Source of the DNA: Bifidobacteriaceae bacterium
GTDB taxonomy: Bacteria > Actinomycetota > Actinomycetes > Actinomycetales > WQXJ01
Length of the DNA: 10,819 nt
Direction: 5' to 3'
Assembly (NCBI GenBank): GCA_031261885.1
Contig: JAISIU010000259.1
Span: forward strand, 1-10,819
Shown: positions 5,959 through 10,819 of the stretch, one piece after another
Layout of the letters: each line of letters starts with the position of its first letter
Position numbering within the stretch: the first letter of the stretch is position 1
Program-made: the position numbers and the translations under genes
The notes under the pieces: model-generated
Seen by the model: the letters and a program-made list of their open reading frames with translations, nothing else
Told to the model about the DNA's origin: nothing
Database searches by the model: none

Positions 5959-6063
5959 ATGAATCCGCGTGTTTCGTTTGAGGACCATTACAAATTCGCT
6001 GGCCAGTGGGCAGAAAAGGAGCTTGTTGCAACCTATTTCACGACCCAGCCGCAGCACGGATAG
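5959..6063 (+). CDS. Possible 34-residue ORF or gene remnant at the cassette edge
   Basis: ATG at 5959, stop TAG at 6061-6063, two bases before the malQ repeat begins. The peptide (starting MNPRVSFEDHYKFAGQW) is mixed in charge and aromatic content and looks protein-like, but it is very short and has only a weak AGG upstream. The in-frame stretch opens at 5938. It is antisense to the end of malQ. It may be the remnant of a larger gene cut at the integration junction. I do not recognise it, and chance is a real alternative. Confidence 0.2.
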   Translation: MNPRVSFEDHYKFAGQWAEKELVATYFTTQPQHG

Positions 6064-8416
6064 CGGCGATCAGGTCGCGGAAGACCGGGCTAGCGGCGAT
6101 GTCCTCAAGCAGCACCGGGCGGCCCGCGGCGTCCGCCAGAGGCACAGACCAGTTCGGGTATTCGCGGTCCGTGCCCGGCAGGTTCTGCGTGCGCCGCTCC
6201 CCGACCAGGTCGGCCAGCGCGACCCCGACCATCGCGCTCGGCGTGGCCAGCAGGTAGCGGTGCAGCGCGCGCACCATCTCGGCGAGGTCGGCGTCCGATG
6301 CCGGACCGGCCGTTCCGCTCACCTGATCCGTGGACGATGCCGAACCGGCCAAACGCTCGGCCGTGCCGCCGAGCGCGGCCGGACCGCCGACATCGGGCTC
6401 CCCTTGGACTGCGAACGTCGCGGTGGCGACACGCCCGGCGACGGCCGGGTCCAGGTAGCCGAGCTCACAGAGCCGGCGGGCCCAGCGGGCGCGTTCGTCG
6501 AGGGCGCCGGCCCACGCCTCGGCCGCGCCGGTCTTCAACAGGCCGTGGGCCAGGCGTTGGCGGATGTGCTCGCCGCGCAGGTAGGCGCCCGTGGGCGGGA
6601 GGTCGTGGGTCGTGATGGTCGTGAGGCACAGGCGGCGGTAGGCGGCGGGTGCGGGCGGGCGGCCGTCGGCGCCGGCCGGCTCGAACCACGTGATCGAGTT
6701 GCCGCCGATCGCGCGCTCGGCCAGCGCGGCGCGTGTGCCGGGCGGCACCACGCCGAGGTCCTCGCCAATGATGACGGCCCCCGCGCGGTGGGCCTCCAGC
6801 GCGAGGATCGAGATCATGGCCTCGTGGTCGTAGGCGACGTAGGCGCCGTCCGCCGGGCCGAAGCCGTCGGGGATCCACCAGAGCCGGAACAGGCCGAGGA
6901 TGTGGTCGGCTCGCAGCGCGCCGAGCGGCCGGAGGACCGCGCGCAGCATCGCCTTGTAGGCGGCGTAGCCGGTGCGTTCCAGCGCGTCCGGGCGCAGCGG
7001 CGGCTCGCTCCAGCACGGGCCCTGCTGGTTGAACAGGTCCGGCGGCGCGCCCACCTGGACGCCGGCGGCGTAGACGTCCGGGGCGGCCCAAATGTCCTCC
7101 CCGGCCGGATGGGAACCGACGGCGAGGTCGCCGGCCAGGCCGATGCGCATGCCAGCGGCGCGGGCGCGGGCCTGGGCGGCCTCCAGCTGCAGTTCGGCCG
7201 CCCATTGGAGCCAGCAGTGGAACGTGATCCGGCCGGCGTGGGCCTGAGCCACCTGGGCGGCCTGCGGCGTGCCGGGGCGCACGTCGGTGGGGGTGAAGTC
7301 CGGCGGCGTGACGGCAGAACCGGGCTGGACATCCCCGGCCGGGCGCCGGGCGGCGGCCGCCAGTTCCTGGAGCACGTTCCACAGCGCGAAGTCATCGAGC
7401 TCCTGGCCGCGCGCGGCCCGGTAGTCGGCCAGGTCCCGGGCCCGCTCCGGCGTAGTGCCCTCGGCGAACAGCAGCTCCAGCGCGGCCCGTTTGGCCGCCC
7501 AGGCGCGGTCGCGGTCGAGCGCGCCGACCGCCGCGTCCTCATTGCCGGCCCGGACCCGGCGCGCCAACGCGTCGACGCGGTCGCGGACAGCCGGCGGGGC
7601 GGCTTGATACTCGGGCAGGGCCTCGGGCCGGATGTACAGGGGGTTCAGGAAGGCGCGCGAGGTCGGCAGGTAGGGCGAGGGGGTCATGGGCCCCGTGAGC
7701 TCGGCCGCGTGCAGCGGGTTGACGAGCAGGAAGTCGGCGCCTTCCTGGGCCATGCCGGCGGCCAGCGCCGCCAGGTCCTCGAAGTCGCCCACGCCCCATG
7801 AGGCCGCGGAGCGCACCGAGTACAGCTGCGCCATGACGCCCCAGGCGCGCCGGTCCAGCAGCTGGGCGGGCCAGTCGGCCCGGTCCGGCGCGACGACGAG
7901 CACCGCCTGGGCGCACTGCCCACCGGGCTCCACCGTCACCTCGAGCCGGTGCCAGCCGAGCGGCAGCCCGGCCGGCAGCGCGAAATCCACACGGTTGTAG
8001 ATCCGGCCGTCGATGACGCGCGTGGCGTGGGCCGTGGGCGGCTCGGCGACACCGAGGTCGAGGCGACCCCCCGTCCCGCCGAGCGCCGGATCGGAGTCCA
8101 GGTGAAGCGCCAAACTGGCCCGGCCGCCATCGGGCACGGTCAAACGGACGGTAGTGGGCTGGGACTGCCGGCTCGTCACGGTCGGCGCGACGATCCGCCG
8201 CCACGGCACCTCCCACGTGCGGCGCAGCGACGCCGCGACCTGACCGCCATCGGCGGCCGGCACGTCGAGCGCGGCGAGGACCGCGCGCAGCGTGGCGGGC
8301 GCGACGGCCCGCTCGCGCTCCTGGAAGTCGAGATACGTGGCGGCGACGCCGTGCGCCTCCGCCAACCTGGCCAACGCGGCGTCCGCGCCGCTGCCCTGCC
8401 CGCCACCGTCTAGCAC
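6038..8416 (-). CDS. malQ: 4-alpha-glucanotransferase (amylomaltase, GH77), MalQ
   Basis: This encodes 792 residues. MalQ transfers alpha-1,4-glucan segments between maltodextrins and glucose in the cytoplasm, in maltose/glycogen metabolism. The N-terminal region of about 190 residues fits the extra beta-sandwich domain of actinobacterial MalQ proteins. The catalytic domain starts near RRAWGVMAQLYSVRS (189-203). The nucleophile is Asp504 (LRADH), the acid/base Glu552 (GEDLG) and the third acidic residue Asp605 (THDLPPTG). NPLHA (233-237) and SPYLPTSR (247-254) match family motifs. A Gly/Ala-rich low-complexity stretch lies at about 675-710. The start at GTG 8416 has no Shine-Dalgarno, but TAACCT (8423-8428, minus) sits 6 nt upstream, suggesting a leaderless mRNA. 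The last nine residues (AAIRAAAGS) are encoded by the inserted cassette, so the gene is a chimera with an intact frame and is probably active. Confidence 0.96.
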   Translation of the reverse strand: MLDGGGQGSGADAALARLAEAHGVAATYLDFQERERAVAPATLRAVLAALDVPAADGGQVAASLRRTWEVPWRRIVAPTVTSRQSQPTTVRLTVPDGGRASLALHLDSDPALGGTGGRLDLGVAEPPTAHATRVIDGRIYNRVDFALPAGLPLGWHRLEVTVEPGGQCAQAVLVVAPDRADWPAQLLDRRAWGVMAQLYSVRSAASWGVGDFEDLAALAAGMAQEGADFLLVNPLHAAELTGPMTPSPYLPTSRAFLNPLYIRPEALPEYQAAPPAVRDRVDALARRVRAGNEDAAVGALDRDRAWAAKRAALELLFAEGTTPERARDLADYRAARGQELDDFALWNVLQELAAAARRPAGDVQPGSAVTPPDFTPTDVRPGTPQAAQVAQAHAGRITFHCWLQWAAELQLEAAQARARAAGMRIGLAGDLAVGSHPAGEDIWAAPDVYAAGVQVGAPPDLFNQQGPCWSEPPLRPDALERTGYAAYKAMLRAVLRPLGALRADHILGLFRLWWIPDGFGPADGAYVAYDHEAMISILALEAHRAGAVIIGEDLGVVPPGTRAALAERAIGGNSITWFEPAGADGRPPAPAAYRRLCLTTITTHDLPPTGAYLRGEHIRQRLAHGLLKTGAAEAWAGALDERARWARRLCELGYLDPAVAGRVATATFAVQGEPDVGGPAALGGTAERLAGSASSTDQVSGTAGPASDADLAEMVRALHRYLLATPSAMVGVALADLVGERRTQNLPGTDREYPNWSVPLADAAGRPVLLEDIAASPVFRDLIAAIRAAAGS
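6065..6166. repeat. 102-bp direct repeat, proximal copy (inside intact malQ)
   Basis: This is the partner of 4234-4335 and encodes the MalQ C-terminal segment from EYPNW to FRDLI. It is continuous with the malQ body on its right. The left edge (6064/6065) is where similarity to the distal copy ends and cassette-specific sequence begins. Confidence 0.9.
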
Positions 8417-8458
8417 GGGTGGAGGTTAGCACGCCCGTCCGCCCTAAACTGGTGCCTT
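8417..8458. promoter_or_regulatory. Divergent malQ / kinase promoter region, both probably leaderless
   Basis: Only 42 bp separate the two start codons. TAACCT (8423-8428, read on the minus strand) lies 6 nt before the malQ GTG, and TAAACT (8445-8450) lies 8 nt before the kinase GTG. Each is a fair -10 box placed so that transcription would start at or next to the start codon. No convincing -35 is seen on either side, and neither gene has a Shine-Dalgarno sequence. The two promoters overlap enough that polymerase or a regulator could affect both. Confidence 0.45.
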
Positions 8459-9643
8459 GTGACCGATGCCGCGACGTTACCCGCGCCGAAGCACGCGGGC
8501 GCGGCCAGCCCCACGGCAGCGGCCCGCGACATGCTCTACCAGCTGACGGCGCCGCGCCACGCGCAGGTTCCGCCCGCCGGGCCTCGGCACGCCGCAGCGC
8601 CGGCCCGCGCCCCGCTGCCCCTGGGGGTCCCGACGATGTCGAGCGGCGGCCCCATCCCGGGCGCCCTCCCCCACCCCGGGGCGCACTCCTCCGACACGCC
8701 GCTGACCAGGGCCCAGCTGGCCGGCCGGCTCGGCGATGCGCGCCCGCCGGCGGCGGCATCGCGGCCCGTTCCGGGACCCGGGCCCGCCGCGGGCGAGCCG
8801 TACCGCCAGGGCCAGCTGTTGGCCGGCCGCTACCGGTTGGTCGAACGGCTCGGCGCGGGCGGGCGCGGCGAGATCTGGCGGGCCGTCGACCAAGCTTCCC
8901 CGGACCAGCGCGCGGTGGCCGTCAAGTTCCCGCTGCTCGAAGCCGCGGGACGGCCGGGCGCGGCCGCGCAGATGTTCCGCACCGAGGCCCAATCCGGCCG
9001 ACGGGTCCACCACCCGAACGTCGTCGAGACGCTCGACTTCCGTGACGGCCTCGGCTACGGCACGGCCGACGGCGGCCAGTTCCTCGTGCTCGGGCTCGTC
9101 GAGGGCCGCAACCTCGAAACCGTGGTTCGCGAAGACGGCCCGTTCGACTACCGGCAGGCGCTGCGGCTGCTGGCCCAGGCCGCCCGCGGGCTCCACGCGA
9201 TCCACCGCGCCGGGCTGGTCCACCGGGACGTCACGCCCGTGAACCTGATCTGGGACGGGACGACGGTCACGCTCATGGACTTCGGCATCGCGCTGCCACC
9301 GGGCGCGCCCACGCTCACCGAGGACATCCTCGTGCCCGGCAACCCCGAGTACATGGCGCCTGAACTCGTGTTGGGCCAGCCAGCCGGCCGCGGCGCGGAC
9401 ATCTATTCGCTCGGCGTCACGTTCCTGTTCCTGATCACGGGCGTGCGGCCGTTCCACCGCGACAGTCTCGAGGACACGGCGCTGGCGCACGTCATGGACC
9501 CGGCGCCGCCGGTTCCGGCGGACCTGCCGGCCGATCTCCGCGCCCTGATCGCCTCGATGGTGGACAAGGACCCGGGCCGGCGGCCGGCCTCGGCGCTCGC
9601 CGTGGCGCGCCTGTTCGAGACGTTCGCGGAATCCGATTCCTAG
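8459..9643 (+). CDS. Ser/Thr protein kinase (Hanks type), soluble, with long disordered N-terminus
   Basis: This encodes 394 residues. Residues 1-115 or so are Ala/Pro-rich and likely disordered. The kinase domain spans about 125-390: Gly-rich loop LGAGGRGEIW (131-140), ATP lysine Lys156 (VAVKF), paired Glu176, catalytic loop HRDVTPVN with Asp257 and Asn262, DFG 274-276, APE 300-302, Asp314 and an Arg near 374-375. The core residues for activity are all there. Odd points: the Lys usually found two residues after the catalytic Asp is Thr259, and the protein stops right after the kinase domain, with no membrane span and no PASTA or other sensor domain. It should therefore be cytosolic, probably fed by another protein or by its own N-terminal tail. 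It is divergent from malQ, so a link to carbohydrate metabolism is possible but unproven. The GTG start fits a leaderless mRNA. Confidence 0.93.
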   Translation: MTDAATLPAPKHAGAASPTAAARDMLYQLTAPRHAQVPPAGPRHAAAPARAPLPLGVPTMSSGGPIPGALPHPGAHSSDTPLTRAQLAGRLGDARPPAAASRPVPGPGPAAGEPYRQGQLLAGRYRLVERLGAGGRGEIWRAVDQASPDQRAVAVKFPLLEAAGRPGAAAQMFRTEAQSGRRVHHPNVVETLDFRDGLGYGTADGGQFLVLGLVEGRNLETVVREDGPFDYRQALRLLAQAARGLHAIHRAGLVHRDVTPVNLIWDGTTVTLMDFGIALPPGAPTLTEDILVPGNPEYMAPELVLGQPAGRGADIYSLGVTFLFLITGVRPFHRDSLEDTALAHVMDPAPPVPADLPADLRALIASMVDKDPGRRPASALAVARLFETFAESDS

Positions 9644-9644
9644 C

Positions 9645-9674
9645 CCCGGCGCGGCCGCCGGGCCGCGTGCGGCC
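9645..9674 (+). terminator. Paired hairpins just after the kinase stop
   Basis: CCCGGC (9645-9650) pairs with GCCGGG (9657-9662), and directly after it GGCCG (9661-9665) pairs with CGGCC (9670-9674); the two stems overlap by two bases and are alternatives. There is no U-run. The position, one base past the stop codon, suggests the end of the kinase transcript, but short GC stems are frequent in this DNA. Confidence 0.3.
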
Positions 9675-10423
9675 GGGAAATGGCCGATGCCGGACGGCGG
9701 GGCCGGACCGATCCCCGCCGATGGCGTCCCGCACCCTGGGGAGGGTGCCGCGGCGGCCGACCGGATCGGAGACGCGGCCGCCGCGGCCCGCCTGGACAAC
9801 TGTCCGTCGCGGTCCCCCAACTTGGATTCGACGGCGGCGGCGATTCTGGCCGGGCGCGCCGCGGAAGTGACGCGTCCGGCCCCCCACTTGCCGCCGCCGC
9901 CCGCGACGACGGGCAGCGGCTCCGGTGTCACGCGAATGTCCCCATCGGACTCCCGGAGTGCCAGGCGTGGAATCAAGTGTGCGGGCCGGGCGGCCCCCGC
10001 CCAAGGCGGCGGCGGCGAAACCACTGGCCGCGCGTGATCATCCCCAAACCGGCCCGTGCGGTCCCTTGACCGGCGTCCCGCCGCCGGGGTATTCCCGCAT
10101 TCCGTTCGCTGAGCGCGTCGTCGCCTCCGGCCCCTGCGCCGCGCCGCGAACGGACCGCCGGACCGGGCGTCATCGGGCGCGGGAGACGGACGGTAACGGG
10201 CCGGACCGGCCACGTCCGGGCACAACTCCACGGAGGTTTGTCAACAGGGCCCAGCGGACTGCCACCTGCGTAATCAACAACCGGCCACGATTCACTCGCC
10301 GGTCTTCGGGGCCTGGCGGCGGGAGTCCGCGCACGGCTTGTTGAGCCGGTGTCCGTGCTGCCCGGCCCCTCGGGGGACGCACGCCAGTGAACCTGATGAA
10401 CCGTCCGAAAGGGGATGACCGCA
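9675..10423. other. GC-rich stretch with no supportable gene
   Basis: No reading frame here looks like a protein. The longest frames encode Arg-, Pro- or Ala-rich low-complexity peptides with no motif and no start site support. The stretch includes a copy of the UvrA2-linker repeat motif (9682-9692), a possible promoter TTGACC-N18-TATTCC on the plus strand (10066-10071, 10090-10095), and small inverted repeats ACCGGC/GCCGGT (10280-10285/10298-10303) and CGGCT/AGCCG (10334-10348). The promoter could give the regulator gene a leader of about 320 nt or drive a small RNA. It may also contain decayed coding sequence. Confidence 0.4.
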
Positions 10424-10819
10424 ATGACCCAGCTCCTCGCTGGCCTCACGCTGGACCGCACCATCAACACTCCGCTCGCCCACCAACTCGCCGACCACAT
10501 CCAGGCGGCGATCACCGCCGGCCGGGTGCCGGTCGGGACGTGGCTCGAGAACGAGAAGGCCGTGGCCCGCCGGCTCGGCCTGTCGATCCCAACGGTGCGG
10601 CAGGCCGTCGCCCGGCTCATCGCTGAGGGTCTCGTGGCTCGGCAGCGCGGCGTCGGCACGAGGATCGTCAACGACCGGGTCCACCGGCCTCCGACCATCA
10701 CCTCGCTGTTCGACGAGCTGGCCCGGGCCGGGGAGGAGCCGACCACGCGCGTGCTCGCGCTGAGGCGCGTCACGCCCGACGAGGACCTGTCGGTCGCGTT
10801 CGCGTCGAAGGAGCCGCTG
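10424..10819 (+). CDS. GntR-family transcriptional regulator, HutC-like (3' end outside window)
   Basis: 132 codons are visible with no stop before the window ends. Residues about 15-82 form a GntR winged helix-turn-helix: PLAHQLADHIQAAITAGRVP, then the recognition region VARRLGLSIPTVRQAVARLI and the wing GLVARQRGVGTRIV. The following segment (TITSLFDELARAGEEPTTRVL, with RRV soon after) fits the start of a UTRA effector-binding domain, so the HutC subfamily is most likely. Such proteins usually repress nearby sugar or amino-acid uptake or catabolic genes and release DNA on binding the effector. I chose the ATG at 10424 because AAGGGGA lies about 8 nt upstream; the in-frame ATG at 10415 would overlap that site. 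The target genes are not in the window. Confidence 0.9.
   Translation, partial: MTQLLAGLTLDRTINTPLAHQLADHIQAAITAGRVPVGTWLENEKAVARRLGLSIPTVRQAVARLIAEGLVARQRGVGTRIVNDRVHRPPTITSLFDELARAGEEPTTRVLALRRVTPDEDLSVAFASKEPL

Larger units (their letters stand above)
4336..6064. mobile_element. Inserted low-GC cassette flanked by malQ-end repeats
   Basis: This block of about 1.73 kb sits between the two copies of the malQ 3' repeat. It is much less GC-rich than both flanks, and its genes use A/T third positions freely. It carries a secreted protein gene, a coupled three-span membrane protein gene, a large inverted repeat at the distal end and a short plus-strand ORF at the proximal end. It has no transposase or integrase, and I see no terminal inverted repeats at the junctions. 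The layout fits either Campbell-type recombination of a circle carrying a malQ 3' fragment, or integrase-mediated insertion into a gene 3' end with a replacement tail. Boundaries are set by where homology stops. Confidence 0.7.

Noticed and set aside
5869..6057. Minus-strand 62-codon frame between malQ and the secreted protein gene
   Set aside because: It has no ribosome binding site and an unremarkable Arg-rich peptide, and its start overlaps the malQ end.
4234..6166. Composite transposon or insertion sequence explanation for the cassette
   Set aside because: The flanking repeats are malQ coding sequence, no transposase is present, and no terminal inverted repeats or short target duplication are visible.
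5969..7801. Plus-strand open frame of 610 codons opposite malQ
   Set aside because: It is a low-complexity Arg/Gly-rich antisense frame over a gene with clear GH77 catalytic motifs.
9687..10037. Ala/Pro-rich frame after the kinase, considered as a frameshifted C-terminal part of the kinase
   Set aside because: The kinase domain is complete before its stop, the frame has no motif or hydrophobic segment, and a hairpin lies directly after the stop.
8477..10231. Minus-strand open frame of 584 codons opposite the kinase and beyond
   Set aside because: No recognisable domain; most of it is the antisense of a kinase with all core motifs.
1..10819. CRISPR array, rRNA genes or other tRNAs
   Set aside because: No regularly spaced repeats, no rRNA-like stretches and no second cloverleaf were found by eye.

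Overview
The window reads as chromosomal DNA of a high-GC actinobacterium. The genes use G/C third positions heavily, the tRNA does not encode its CCA end, several starts look leaderless, and the gene types (a UvrA2-type ATPase, an N-terminally extended MalQ, a Pkn-type kinase, a HutC-type GntR regulator) fit Actinomycetota. The sequence does not allow a closer placement.

Layout from left to right: a tRNA with anticodon CAU (45-118), probably the isoleucine-2 type; a 150-bp stretch of repeats, including a second 20-bp copy of the tRNA 3' end (251-270) that looks like an att scar; a small single-span membrane protein on the minus strand whose last codons run through that copy; a UvrA2-type ABC ATPase on the plus strand (528-3362); then, convergent with it, a lipoprotein and a three-span membrane protein (3332-4155).

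Next comes the most interesting part. A 3' fragment of malQ (4210-4335) is followed by a clearly lower-GC block (4336-6064) and then the intact malQ (6038-8416). The malQ tail is present twice as a 102-bp direct repeat (4234-4335 and 6065-6166). The copies differ at four positions, all third codon positions and all synonymous. The simplest reading is that a cassette of about 1.8 kb entered at the 3' end of malQ, supplied a replacement gene end taken from a related malQ, and displaced the old end. Its cargo is a two-gene unit with a TGATG overlap. The first gene encodes a Sec-exported protein with a cationic, two-cysteine C-terminal region. The second encodes a 94-residue protein with three membrane spans. 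This resembles an antibacterial effector with its immunity protein, but that function is inferred, not shown.

malQ (glycogen/maltodextrin metabolism) and a soluble Ser/Thr kinase with a long disordered N-terminus are transcribed divergently from starts only 42 bp apart. A GC-rich stretch of about 780 bp with no supportable gene follows the kinase, and the window ends inside a GntR/HutC-type regulator (from 10424). The UvrA2 inter-domain linker is also unusual: it is packed with short repeats and hairpins and uses codons that are rare in the rest of the gene, and one of its repeat motifs recurs just after the kinase gene.
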